The notes beneath the pieces were generated by a model, which saw nothing but the letters and a program-made list of their open reading frames with translations, searched no databases and had not been told where the DNA came from. Of a stretch of DNA of 64,000 nt, positions 1 to 11,000 are shown in pieces. Made by a program: the position numbers and the translations under genes. Each line of letters opens with the position of its first letter. Positions within the stretch are counted from its first letter, which is position 1. This stretch comes from Dillenia suffruticosa (Eukaryota; Streptophyta; Magnoliopsida; Dilleniales; Dilleniaceae): NCBI GenBank assembly GCA_033439265.1, contig JAVTVX010000027.1, positions 9,253,001 to 9,317,000 on the forward strand, read 5' to 3'.

Positions 1-345
1 AATTTAATAACAAAATCCTAAAATATGTATACCGGCTTCACTTTCCTTTGCATAAATGGCACCATTTCTCCCTTGATTATTCAAATTCATTCTGTTGTCT
101 CCATGAACACCATCATAACGCACAGCCTTACCTATCAGTTATGGATGATCATTTACAGCCCTTTCTTTTCGGAAATATTATTTAATTATTATTATTATTC
201 TTTTAGAATCTCATCTTTTGTTCTGGGTAGTTTAATTGTAAGCTTTAATAAGGATATGCAGAGAATATCATGTCTTAAATCTTTGTTCTGATCCCACCTG
301 GGATTAATTTATTTTCACATGTGCTCTATCTCTCTCTTCACAGAC
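1..345. other. No gene recognised
   Basis: AT-rich DNA with no recognisable coding similarity. The end of the stretch (about 325-345) is pyrimidine-rich and ends in CAG, which reads as a polypyrimidine tract and splice acceptor for the first CH-gene exon. A short open frame at 25-291 shows no protein-like composition. Confidence 0.5.
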
Positions 346-423
346 TCAGACAAGAATATGGCTCGGAGAAGTTGTACGTACGTGATTGGATGAGCAGATA
401 AATATCCCCGATTTACTTGCCAA
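346..423 (+). pseudogene. CH-gene exon, N-terminal part of CH domain
   Basis: After a CAG acceptor, frame 1 reads TQTRIWLGEVVRT, a stop, then LDEQINIPDLLANGELL, and ends before a GTATGC donor-like site. The pattern E-Q-I-x-I-P-D-L-L-A-N/D-G-x-L-L is typical of the first helices of this kind of CH domain. The internal TGA makes the exon non-coding as it stands. Confidence 0.5.
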
Positions 424-1165
424 TGGAGAGTTACTGTATGCTCTTCATCTTGCCTTTGATTTTAATTTTTGTTTCTAATTCATTATGCCTGTGCAGTATC
501 TTGGTGTTATTTCCTCATGTATCATTTACTAAATCAAGCTTCACGGTGCTCTATAATTACTTGTTTACAAAATTAAAAATATGTAGTTCTAAAATTTTAT
601 GTGGGTGTGGTATGCTGCCTATGCAAAATAAATTTTCAATATCTTGATATAATAGTATCAATCACAAAACTAAAAGGCAGGCAAATGTGAAATCTTAGAC
701 TAGTACAATTACGCATTGCAATGAATCAGAAGATAACAGAAAGTGAACTACGGTGTAGTAAGAGTCAGAGAATGCTCATCAGACAAAACGTTGAGATGCC
801 ATTGAAATTGCTTTGGAGTATAAGATTCAAGTTGATGGAAGCTGGACAAGGTTGCATTATCATAGTGAATAAAGCATTTTGTCAGATTTTATTTCAGTAT
901 ATCCCATTACTCAACATAGACAATGAGGCCCCAACAAAGCCCTGTGCATTTATATAGCATTATATTGTGGAGATTTTTGAAGGTGCAGTGATTAGTGACT
1001 ATAGGTTGTTGCCTTATGGTACAAAGAAGTCAATTAGAGAATGTATTTCATTTGAATACAACAAACAAATCATTTATGGAGTTCTGACAAAATTATTGCA
1101 ATAAGTATGAAGTTGAGGACTTTCTTCACTATTTTTTGTTGATGACATTTGTTTCTCTGATTTGT

Positions 1166-1315
1166 TTAATCGGTTTCAAGAGTCTAAGGTACTGTGGAAT
1201 ATGCTGTTAACAAATGGTAAGGAGCTAAAGAGAAGTGCACAAATATAAACCTGTCTTGTCAAGGAAGAGGAGTGGGAGGTATACGCCTTATTCCAATGTG
1301 GACTCATTTTTGAAG
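1166..1315 (+). pseudogene. CH-gene exon, central part of CH domain
   Basis: The frame reads SKVLWNMLLTNGKELKRS, then after a one-base frameshift YKPVLSRKRSGRYTPYSN and VDSFLK, ending exactly at AAG before GTAAG (1316). The last codons join in phase 0 with the exon at 5567 (FLK then LCKVLGLTGIDLF). The 5' border is uncertain; an AG at 1179-1180 is one possible acceptor. Confidence 0.55.
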
Positions 1316-1555
1316 GTAAGATGATGATTGCATTTAAACTCAAGCCACAGTTTTGCCTTCTGAAATTTAAATTGAAAACTACTGGGATATGCTAGGCCTA
1401 TGGCACACATACACACTGCAAATCTTTAGTTTTTTTTTGAATTATTTTTTACTACATTCTCCGTTACAGGCTTTATGTTTATTAAGATCAAATTGATCAC
1501 AAAATGATCCTAATTTCTTTTTAGTTTCTTCATTTCCCATTTTAAATATTTTTTA

Positions 1556-2100
1556 AGTTTTAAATCTTAACAGATTTTAAGATCTTCCTTTTACATGAAA
1601 CTGACCAATTCACCATAAATAAGCTAATCATATGGAATAATATGATTACCAAAAGTGTCACGAATGGTATTCTTACTTTCTCTCCTAATAAAGTTGGAAG
1701 TCCTGCAAGGAATTTTTCTTTCCAGAAAGATTGGTTAGAATCTTCTCTGAGCATGACCCTAGATAGAAAGGTTGTTTTATACCATTGGAAGTTACTGAAT
1801 TTTTTACACCGAAAGTTGGATAATAAATCGATATTTTTATCTTTTAGATGAGATGAGTCGCCAATGAAATGAAGTGATATAGTGAATATGAGTGTTGCGA
1901 CACTATCTTGAATTGGTTCACCTAAATGATTTAAAATTGGTTCACCTTCTTCACCGATTTGAATTGCATTTAGAATTCCTAATTGTTGATCTTTAGTGAG
2001 ATGAAAATCCCACCATCCTTTTAATTGTCCAGAAAATCTCGCGATAAGGAGTTCTGCAACTGTTTTATCAGTTGTTCCTTATTGGGTTTTGTAAGCATTG
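1556..2100 (-). pseudogene. Pararetrovirus coat-protein-like N-terminal part, broken
   Basis: The minus strand reads WWDFHLTKDQQLGILNAIQ (near 1958-2017), then VATLIFTISLHFIGD, then MLREDSNQSFWKEKFLAGLP (start at 1754). This resembles the conserved start of pararetroviral coat proteins. The zinc-knuckle end expected for a complete coat protein is not found; the similarity fades near 1556, so the copy is 3'-truncated. Confidence 0.6.
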
Positions 2101-3190
2101 GATGCCATCGTCGTTTGTTGTAATATATTCAAGATTTGATATTCACTCATTCTATTTATATTCTATACATAAATAGAATTAGCGTTGTACTTTGGTTGGA
2201 TCAGTATCTCGGGTTGATTACCGATTTCCAATTCAGATAATCTGGTTTTAAAATATTTGGATTTGAGAGTTTTTCAAAAAAGTTTGTTTATCTTAGGAAT
2301 CTATTCCTGAAAAGTTTCTTCTTCATCCTCATCTATCTCGGACGAAAGGGTTTTATTTAGGACTGTAATATCCTGATTTACAGATTGAGGAGTGTCAGGA
2401 ACAATTGGATTGGATTTTCCTGAAGATGACTCGATTTTACTAAGTTGAAGTTTTATAGTTTCTAAGAATTCTTGTTTATTGGTTTTGATTTCTTGGTTGG
2501 TTTGGTTCGAAATTTGATAGGGTTTGAAAATATGGTTTTTTGATTTTTAAGCTTTTCCATTTTATTAGATTAAGTTGGTTCTTTTTGTGAATTTTTGATT
2601 TTGGAAAGTTGTTTTCCAATTGTATGTAAATGTGCATTTGTATAATTATTTTGAATGATAATATTTTTTAAATTTACAGAGTCATTTTCTTAGGGTTTTT
2701 TATAAGGACTAGCCTCAATGTTTTCTGTACCAACAGTAATTTTGATCGTCCGAAGAGGTGGATGATCAGACTCGATATTTTCACAATCTTTGGTTTCCTG
2801 TGAAGGTTTTTTATTTCTTTTTGTGATAGTGTTGACTGTTTTAAATGGATATTTAATGTTATGTTTTTTAGTATATGTTTCAAGGCATGTGAAAAATAAA
2901 ATATTTTTTTTATTTTTTTTACAAACTTAAAATGTTTTTCTTAAATTTTAAAAATGTTTTCTCCAAAAGTTTTAAAAAACCAATTTCTTTTTTCTCTATT
3001 TTCATCATAGAAAAATTCATTTCCCAAGTAATTTTTATTTATTTCAAAATTATTTTGGATTTTAGAAATATCATTTTTTATGAAAATATTGAATTTTGTC
3101 AAAATTTTATTCTTATCATATGTTTTATCAAAACCATTTTCTTTTTCTAAAACGTTTAATTCATTTTCTCTGTCAACGTTTTCTGTTATA
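2100..3190 (-). pseudogene. Pararetrovirus linker region between movement and coat parts, degenerate
   Basis: Low-complexity Lys/Asn/Ile/Glu-rich translations on the minus strand with many stops. The longest open piece is 2674-2883 (69 residues). The position between movement-like and coat-like blocks is the main reason for the assignment. No domain is recognised. Confidence 0.4.
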
Positions 3191-4315
3191 ACTGAAGGTG
3201 TTGGAGAGGTTGGTTATGAATCAATTTGGTTTTCTTCTTCCGTTTGAGAACGTGTATAGACTGGTTGTGAGATTGTTTCTCCCAATTCTTTATTTTTCAG
3301 AGAGGTTGTTGGAATATCTGAGATCGAATACCTTGGAGGTTTTATTGGGTTTTTATCATGAAGATTTATGATGGACGGTAATTTTGAGATCTTTCCTAGA
3401 TTTATATATTCAGAGGATGTCGTTGATGTATCCGAAAATCTGAAGTTATAAAATAGTCTATCAAAACTTATTTTTACATTACCATCTGTATATTGTGTTA
3501 TTTGTTTTATTCTGGTACTTGGTTCTGGAATGTCATTGTTTAGTTTAGGTTGAACTGCTCATTCCAGCATCCAGTCTTCTGGAAGGGTTATTTCTTCCCA
3601 TCTGATAGGTTTTGGAATAACCAAGTTGGATTTTGTGATATGGGTTTGGAGAAGAAGAGTTTCTCATTTTTTGTGTTGGATTTTATGTTTTGAGTCGAAG
3701 GCTGTTGTCATGCCTTTATAATATATTTTATATATTAGAGCGATCGGAATTGATCCCTTTATCATATCATAATTATGTATCTTAACTTGTAAAATCAAGA
3801 ATTTCAATATATTTTTATCATTCAAAAAAATTGTAAAATTTGGGAAACAGTCGAAGGAGACTGGACCCTTATACTGAGAAGTTATTATGTCTGGTATCCC
3901 TAAGAGTTACCAGTGTTTAAATCTTCTCTTGTTAATGGTCTAAGACCGATTTGAACTAATCCGATATGGACATATTTATATCCTTTGGACATATGTTTTT
4001 CTAAAAATTTTTTGGAAAATAGCTGTATAGTTTCAAAAGATTTTAAAAGTTGAATATTTCTTTTTTCGATTTTAATGGTATAATTTGTTTTAAAGAAATT
4101 TATTTTGGGTGTTTTGTATATCTGGTCTATACTTATTTTGGGTATCTCTTATTCATCTATTCATTTTTCAAAATTTTCAATTGTTATTATTATATTTTTA
4201 GTTTTTGAAGAATTTGACATAGAACTCGAAAAGTTAGTAGTTTTACAGAATATAGGATTCATCGTTTTAATTCTGCACTGTAAATCTAAATATATACCTA
4301 CGGAATACCGGGAGT
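3190..4315 (-). pseudogene. Pararetrovirus movement-protein-like region (30K superfamily), broken
   Basis: The minus strand shows the block GYKYVHIGLVQIGLRPLTRE (RC of about 3938-3997), followed after a frameshift by a region with MTTAFDSKH (near 3690-3715) and IRWEEITLPEDWML (near 3562-3605). These match the general pattern of pararetroviral cell-to-cell movement proteins. At least five stops or frameshifts break the frame, including one just after the first block and one after EDWMLE. The N-terminal part is Ile/Lys/Asn-rich and poorly conserved. Confidence 0.6.
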
Positions 4316-4643
4316 TGGGGCAAAGGGGAGTTGGGGTTTAGGTGCAACCAAAAAGAAAAAGGAAAAACAGTAGAAGTGAACCAAATACCTAAGGATGGAG
4401 AATAAAAAAAAAGAATATTGGAACTTAAAAATTCTTCTGAAGTGCCAATATCTTTTGTTCATTACAAAACAGGACAGTTAACTCTTGCCAACTTAAACGT
4501 TGTTGACGATGATTAAATTTTCCTGGGGATTGAAGTCTGATAATGCAAAACATTGGGTGAAAATTCGTACCAGGAATCAAAGAATATGAGTGGCTGATAT
4601 ATCATAATTTTTAATGTTTGATTGGTTGTTAAAGAATATTTTA

Positions 4644-5117
4644 TTGCCAAACAAAAGAATTACCTAATACGATCATTTCATTCCCTAAAATGTAAAAGAG
4701 TTCATGCAAAGATTAATGTGTTTTGAGTAAATTTTCACAGCATGAAAAGATAGTGTTCTAATGAACTTATTTTGTAATGAATGATTATGTAATATGGTGA
4801 ATTTAATGACCTATTGCAAAATTTTGACCAACTTGTTGAATTCTTTTCCTCATTTGTGGAAATCCAGCAGTCCCTTTAGTTTGCCAAACAAAAGAATTAC
4901 CTAATGCAATCAATTCATTCCCTAAATAGTAAAGGAGTTCATGCTATGATTAATGTGTTTCTAATAAATTTTCTCAGCTTGAAAAGATAATGTTTCTAAT
5001 GAACTGATTTTGTAATGAAAGATTATGTAATATGGTGAATTTAATGACCTATTGCAAAATTTTGAACAACTTGTTGAATTCTTTTCTTCATTTGTGGAAA
5101 CTCTGCAGTCCCTTTAA
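4644..5117. repeat. Tandem duplication, 2 x 237 bp
   Basis: Unit 1 starts at TTGCCAAACAAAAGAATTAC (4644) and unit 2 at the same string at 4881, an offset of 237. Both carry GATTATGTAATATGGTGAAT and continue to a CAGTCCCTTTA motif. The copies differ at scattered sites and by small indels. The unit lies in the large CH-gene intron and has no recognisable coding content. Confidence 0.85.
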
Positions 5118-5566
5118 TTTAGAAAGGAAAGCAAAATCAGGCATAAAATTGTTTAGGAAGGATTGTATTTCCAATATCTTTGGGAAATGGATCAGTTCAG
5201 TGAAGAGTAGAATGCTGCTTTTGTTATTTTCAAAATCACCTGTCCCCTGGATATTCAAAATGAGTTATCGACAGGAAAACAATCAGCTGTTACGGTGTGA
5301 AACCTAAAGGGTTCTACAAGCCAAGTTCCAATATTTTGGTTGTGTGGCTTACACATTGGGACCTTTATTTACTCTAGTTTTCTTGAGCTAATGGTGTTTT
5401 ATTGAATACTTTTCAACTTCTGTGATTATCATCAGAAGCCATGACTAATTGTTTTTCTTCTTTTTATTCAAAGAATTAAGAAAGTAAGAAAATTTTTATT
5501 GACATGTTGAAAACATTCTACTGAGCTTTGAATTCTGACTTTTGCTCTTCCATTTTTTTTTGGTAG

Positions 5567-6065
5567 CTATGCAAAGTTCTCGGGCTGACTGGCATCGATC
5601 TGTTTACACCATCTGATGTTGTGGAGAAAAGAGACATTCGAAGAGTTTGTCTGTGCATTCGCTTGTTGTCAAAGAAGGCTAGATCCAAGCATTTGAATGT
5701 ATGAACTATTTCTCAATATAATTGTCATTGATAATTAGTTCAATTTTCTTTGGCCTGGTTTGAGTACTTTTTCATTTTTTTTGTTCAAGTTGGAGCAGAG
5801 ACAAGTGTGAAGTTGAACCCCTGACCTTGTCAAGAAGCCGTAGGACCATCTAATTGAACAACGGGCCAAGCTGGTTTCCGTTGGCAATCTTGTTCCAGAT
5901 TAATTTCTCTAATTCTAGAGAATGACATTGCAACCTCTGTTGCAGTTTCCAGACTTTGATATTGTCACTTACACCATATAGCCATGCCAACGAATATGGT
6001 TGGAGGCATTCGAAGGAGATTAGAGCTGTCACAATGCAGCCTCTAATTACTTCTGGTTGTGATGG
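5567..6065 (+). pseudogene. CH-gene exons, C-terminal half of CH domain
   Basis: The exon at 5567-5698 (44 codons) is fully open between AG and GTATGA signals and reads LCKVLGLTGIDLFTPSDVVE followed by KRDIRRVCLCIR. The S-D-V-V-E...R-V...L-S pattern fits the last helix of a CH domain. The next exon starts at 5946 after TTGCAG and reads FPDFDIVTYTI, then a TA insertion shifts the frame; the continuation AMPTNMVGGIRRRLEL is in the next frame. The first exon shows no damage, so this part was under constraint until recently or has escaped mutation by chance. Confidence 0.6.
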
Positions 6066-6259
6066 ACAGAACAATTTAAGGATTAAATTACATAAGGTAT
6101 GCCACCATAGAGACACCTGATGTAAAATGTCCGTAACATGAATTACAATTTTAAATATCATGTCTATGTTTACAAGATGTAAACAATGGCATTGCACTTT
6201 TTCTTTTGAGCTCCTTCTCTCTCATACCTGACTGGTTAGCAATATTTCATCTGTTGTAG

Positions 6260-6966
6260 AATAATTCAGTAGAAGACTTATGCAGAGATTATGATCCAAA
6301 TTGTGAAGCTGCCGGCATTGCAGAGAGCTATGATGTAGCAGTTCCTTCAAACAGCCTCTCGGTAACTAGTTCTTATGATGATGAATCAAATGCTGAAGAT
6401 TCATCAGAAGTTTCTTCAGCATTTGCCAAAACTTACTCTCCATTAGAAGAGCTATGTAAGAGAGACACTTGCCACCAAGATACTGTTAAGGATACAGTCA
6501 GACAACCAAGAAAATACAATTCCCCAAAATCAGGGCGGTTTCTTTCCTCTGGTTGTGTGAAGAATGATGTCAGTTGACCTCTTCTTTGTGTTGATTCTGC
6601 CTTAAAGTTAAATGATACGATTTTTCATTTGAGTGATGAATTTAGAAATTCTCATGAAACTGGTGCTGAGAGGTGCATCCTTTGTGATCTTGATCCTGGA
6701 TATGTTTCTCCAGTTGTGAGGAACTCGATTGGTGTGAATTCTGAGAGTGGCAATATTTCCCAGTTGTCAATCTCAGAATATTTTGGCCACAGAAGTGACA
6801 TTGATCTGTTTGATGGAAATGATGGGATACATGAGGTATCAAGGACTACTTCTTCCTATGGTTCAAATTCAATTTCTTATACGAATGGATTTTTGAGGGG
6901 TCCGAATGACTTTGAAGGGTGGAAGTATCCTCCACAGCCAGCATTGGCTCCGCGTCGTGTAAAGTG
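6260..6966 (+). pseudogene. CH-gene long exon downstream of the CH domain
   Basis: After an AG at 6258-6259 the frame is open for about 235 codons except for one TGA at 6577-6579. The product is rich in Ser, Asp, Glu and Asn, with short motifs such as SPLEELCKRD and CILCDLDPGY. It ends in double stops at 6965-6970. I do not recognise a domain. Codon use and the long open frame look gene-like, unlike the surrounding repeats. Confidence 0.55.
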
Positions 6967-7880
6967 ATGAATTTGGATTTCGAAGATCAATCTGATTTTG
7001 AGGAGGACATTGACAGATACAACACTCAGTTTAACGCCTTATGCTGATGAACCAATGTTAGACATGAAAGTTGAGGATGTTGGCTCCTGTAACAGGCCTC
7101 ACCCACCTTACATAAGAATGCAATCTTTGTCCATGAGATTTTCAAGCCATGTCCTTGCATCCAATGGTGGCATTAGCTGCTCTCAAGTAGTACCAAAATT
7201 TACGAATGTTGAAGAAGAATTTTTTTCCCACTAGATTGAATGGTGAAGACTCCTTGGCATGCATAAATCAAGACCAGAGTTATGGAGCATCCCTTGGCTG
7301 TCTTTGCTGCACTTACAAATCTAATGAGAAAATGGATCATGCAACTGGTAAAATACCTAATCGGACTGATGTTTATTGAATTTCTGCATTTATTGTTTTT
7401 TGTCCAATGGTTTGTACATTTCTGATAACTCCAGATGTCTAAGCATGCGTGGGTGCTAACAATGCAGTTACCAATGTAGGTGTGGGGTTATGCAGTACAA
7501 CCATGGCAGAAAGAAAGCTTAACTCCGAAATGTGCGGTAACAATCATCTTCAGGATGCTTGTTTTGATTTTATGGGTGATGCATGCATGAATATGGCTGT
7601 TGACAAGACCGGGAATTGCCACAAGCTTGCAAGAGCAGGTGACACTGGTGTAACCCAGTGCACGAAGGCATTGTTTCAAAGAAGCAATGCTGCAAACAGA
7701 CATAAAGCAGAGTTGGATGGCATGAACAATTTTGCCATTGACCATACTCCTGCGTGTCCTGCCTATCCTCAGAAGCAGAATTCAGAGAAGTATCCTTGCC
7801 CAGAGAACAGTGTTTCATATAGCATTAGTCAAGACTCACCGAAGAATTTATTACATTATATGCGTATGCGGAAGTGTATA
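6967..7880 (+). pseudogene. CH-gene 3' coding remains
   Basis: A frame starting near 6967 reads MNLDFEDQSDFEEDIDRY before breaking, and a later frame at 7449-7886 is open for 145 codons (start MGANNAVTNVGVGLC). The composition matches the preceding exon, so I infer the same gene in shifted frames. The coding trace fades at about 7876, where the LTR of copia-1 begins, so the original 3' end is missing. Confidence 0.45.
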
Positions 7881-8366
7881 AATTAAAAGTTCAGAATTTT
7901 GGTATAAATACCTCAATATGTAGAACTCCAATAAATCAACTGAAACCGCGTAATCCCTCGTACAGATGACTCGGTTAGGATGATGATCACGAAACGAACC
8001 ACCACCACTATTTCATGACATTTTAATCCAATGTTCGGTGACCCAAATAACGGAAGAAATTTTTATATGCCAAAATTTCTCAAGCCCCAATCGAATTCTC
8101 ACACAAGAGAATATGTGCTTTGTCTCTCTCTCTATTTTTCTCTTGGGAATCATAATCCCAAACATAATTCAATCTAGCCTTCATTTATTCTCAAAAGAAA
8201 GAAATCATTTTCTGTGAGGTGTTCATAATTTACGTACACACTCTCTTACCAAAAAGAGGGAGAGGAGACCTAGTTTGGAATTGGGAGTTACTTGGGTGGT
8301 TGTCTCTAGAAATAAGATAACCACCCATTATTTAAATGTCCATGTCCACATGGGCATAAACTTACA
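7877..8366 (-). repeat. 3' LTR of copia-1
   Basis: On the minus strand the LTR starts TGTAAGTTTATGCCCATGTG directly after a polypurine tract and ends near 7877. It contains a (GA)n tract and GGATGATGATCACGAAACGA (+ strand near 7978-7997), which is shared with the solo LTR at about 35 kb. The low-coordinate border is approximate because the partner LTR is missing. Confidence 0.65.
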
Positions 8367-8378
8367 TCTCCCACTTGC
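8367..8378 (-). other. Polypurine tract of copia-1
   Basis: Minus-strand GTGCAAGTGGGAGA lies immediately upstream of the LTR start. It is the usual plus-strand primer site of copia elements and fixes both orientation and the LTR border. Confidence 0.65.
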
Positions 8379-9640
8379 ACACGAAAGTATTTTACTTCCG
8401 TTACAAAATCATAACTCATGCGATCTACTATATCACCCTATTAGACTTTCATACAGGGTTGGACGTCGTACGACCGGCGAGTACACCTACAAGCAAAGAC
8501 TTCTCGATACACTTGTTAGAATGATCGAGAAGCCATCGTTAGTATAAAAAAGAACTCGCTGTTCCCCAAACTCAACGCAATTATATCCATCGAGTCACTT
8601 TTCTCATTGAAAGTGATCATCAATTATTTACTTGACTGTATATTTATTATTATGTTTGAATCCCAAAATGGATTAATATAACAGATTAACCGGTGAATAC
8701 AACACCATGATATAATACTGATTGGTCTTCTTTCCATATTACTAACTTTCAATTTCATCTTAGCTGCTTTTCTAGACATATACCGCCAAACCGAATCAAC
8801 CATGGTTTCTTGGTAACATGTTAAAGTAGCAACACCAAATAAAATCTCAAAAGACAGACGAAAGTCATAAGGGTACAAGAGATCCTATCCAATGGATTTC
8901 GGGTCTCACACAGTGGGAACGAGGATCTTTAATCATACTATCGTCTCAAATAATAGGTCCCACTATTCCTTGGTCGTCTTATCACACATGGTATGAAACA
9001 CGTGCTACAGTGTTATTCCCCATCTCTCAAAAGGACATATGTCAGATTTATCTAACACTGTATAAGTATAGGTCTCAGTTTACATAAGACTTTACCCCAG
9101 AGATCTCAGAGAGACTATTTCAGAGACGGTATCACTTAACGCAAGTGATATCTGAGATCTCAATCTGGCTATTCACTGGCAACATGGATGTGGGTATGTC
9201 TATGTCGGTCATGTCGCATATGACCTCATCCTTAACACACATCAGAGCGACTTATGTTCTACTAGGGCCACTCTCAAATCCTCTTACTACTAGAAATCAT
9301 CTCATCTTTGCTCACTCAGAACTGGAGGTGGTCACTCGTGTGAGAAAGTCGACCATGTCTGCCTACATATCTTTTATCATAACTTACTACAGAATAAATG
9401 ACAATCAACTAGTGCAACAAATAAAACTTGTGACTGTATAATGCATATATATCATATATATCAATAAGTATCACAATCAGTACATAGTGAGAAATGTTAA
9501 ATTACATGTAAAACCAATGATTTCGTATCTCTTACAGAGGAATCTTTCACAATGGGTTTGATAAAGGGATCAGTCAGCATGCTGTATAAAAATATACTTA
9601 ATCATCACTACACCATTCTCAGTGATATCTCTCATATAAT
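8379..9640 (-). other. copia-1 region between RNase H and polypurine tract
   Basis: No protein similarity is seen on either strand. The stretch is non-coding in copia-1 as far as I can read it. It may include the degenerate end of RNase H and a long 3' untranslated part. Small open frames here (8275-8547, 9145-9441) do not resemble proteins. Confidence 0.45.
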
Positions 9641-9985
9641 AGTATCTGGTATCAATTTGTTTGGTTTTACTGTAATACTTAGGGTTTCAGTTGTAGGCAA
9701 TGCCGACCTAATTATCACTAAAAATCATTACTGGCCTCCCACTTTTTGCTACAACCCCTAAGTCATCCAGAAATCTCCGAAACCAAACACTCTCTTGAAC
9801 TGCCACTGAGCATACCACAATCTCACTTTCTATCGTAGATAGAGATACACAGATTTGTTTCTTGCTTTTTCAAGACATGGTACCATTTATTGAGCAAGAC
9901 AACAAAAACTGAAATCGATTTGTATCTATCCAGACTGCCACCTCAATCGGCATCTGAATATCCAATGAAACGCAAATCACTTCTT
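9640..9985 (-). pseudogene. copia-1 RNase H, broken
   Basis: The minus strand reads DLRFIGYSDAD, a stop, then GGSLDRYKSISVFVVLLN, matching the copia RNase H pattern G-Y-S-D-A-D-x-A-G...R-K-S-T-S-G. The first catalytic Asp residues are still visible in YSDAD. A frameshift follows within about 20 codons. Confidence 0.65.
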
Positions 9986-9989
9986 CCAT

Positions 9990-11000
9990 AACACAAGGAG
10001 AGGTTCACAATTCCTTCAGATATTTCAGAATCCTTTTCATTGCTCTCTAGTGATCCCTTCCAGGATTCAATTGATACCTTCTCACCAGATCGACTGTAAG
10101 AAAAATATCTGGTCGTGTATGTCTTATCACATATACTAGACTACACATTGCATTGACATAAGAGATTCTACTCAACTCCCTTATTTCTTCCTAAGTTATA
10201 GATTCAGGTCTTCGCTTTTAGCGATAATAGTATCTAATGGGTTGTATTCGTTCATCTCGAATGCTCAACAATCTTCATGATGTAGCACTTTTGTTAAACA
10301 GTCAATATCTTTTTCGAGCGATCCCTCTAGATCTTTACTCCAAGAATGAACTAAGTCTTACCTATATTTTTCATGTTAGAACTCGACAATAATCATGTCT
10401 CAATGGTCATTAGAGACTCCTGTTATTCCAAACCAACAGAATGTCACGCACATATAAGAACATGATCATTAAAGAGTTATCGAAATGTATCAGATAGACA
10501 CAACGATCCTCTTTGATCATTATAACATCATAAGATATCACCTCCTCATGAAATCTCAGATACCACTGTCTAGATGAGTGTTTAGATTGTATGTTGACTT
10601 CTAAAGTCAACAGACCTTATCCACCTGATTTACTAGAATAAACTCAGAGGGATATTCCATGTAGATCGCCTCATCAGACTTCCGTTATGGAAAGTGACCT
10701 TTACGTCCATCTGATGTAACTCCGAATCCATGCTCATGACAATAGCTAAAAGATGAACGGATTGAGATAAATTGAACTACGATTTCTCTGTAGTCCACCC
10801 CTCAGTCTAAATGTAACCTTTGGTTACTAGACAGATCTTATAACTCTTTATTGATCTGTCAACATTTCTTTTAATCTTGAAAATCTACTTGTTCCCAATA
10901 GTCTTTTTGCCCTTAAGCAAACTAACTAGATTCCAGATCCCGTTGATTCTCATCAACTCCTTCTCTTCATCTATGACCTTCAACAAATGGTTCTCCACAG
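9990..11000 (-). pseudogene. copia-1 reverse transcriptase, broken
   Basis: The piece at 10410-10610 reads SRQWYLRFHEEVIS and later MFLYVRDILLVWNN. The Y-V-D-D catalytic motif of copia RT has become Y-V-R-D, which removes one of the metal-binding Asp residues. Flanking RT parts occur in other frames with stops. Confidence 0.7.

Larger units (their letters stand above)
1556..4315 (-). mobile_element. Endogenous pararetrovirus fragment (Caulimoviridae-like), movement protein to coat protein
   Basis: Read on the minus strand from about 4315 down to 1556, translations in several frames give blocks in the order expected for a plant pararetrovirus: a movement-protein-like region, a Lys/Asn/Glu-rich linker and the start of a coat-protein-like region. 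Stops and frameshifts are frequent, so the copy is inactive. It lies inside the phase-0 intron of the CH gene, in antisense orientation to it. No target duplication is expected, because such insertions arise by repair and not by an integrase. No reverse transcriptase part is seen here. The genus cannot be settled without a database comparison. Confidence 0.65.
346..7880 (+). pseudogene. Decayed plant gene with a calponin-homology (CH)-like domain (whole locus)
   Basis: Several exon-like blocks read collinearly on the + strand: 346-423, about 1166-1315, 5567-5698, 5946-6065, 6260-6966 and two or more blocks to 7880. Together they give the N- and C-terminal halves of a CH-like domain followed by a long Ser/Asp/Asn-rich region. 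CH domains bind actin or microtubules, or act as scaffolds. Splice-like signals are kept (GTAAG at 1316, AG before 5567, GT after 5698). The locus is broken by an in-frame TGA early in exon 1, a 2-bp insertion near 5981, a TGA at 6577-6579 and frameshifts near 6965 and later. The 3' end is cut off by copia-1. The CH assignment rests on remembered family pattern and not on a search; an unrelated plant protein with a CH-like fold remains possible. The true start lies before the window or is lost. Confidence 0.6.

Noticed and set aside
4105..4341. The + strand frame as a membrane protein gene
   Set aside because: It is the antisense of the pararetroviral fragment; hydrophobic residues come from AT-rich codons.
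8275..9761. Three + strand frames of 69-98 codons
   Set aside because: They are antisense to copia-1 LTR, spacer and RNase H.
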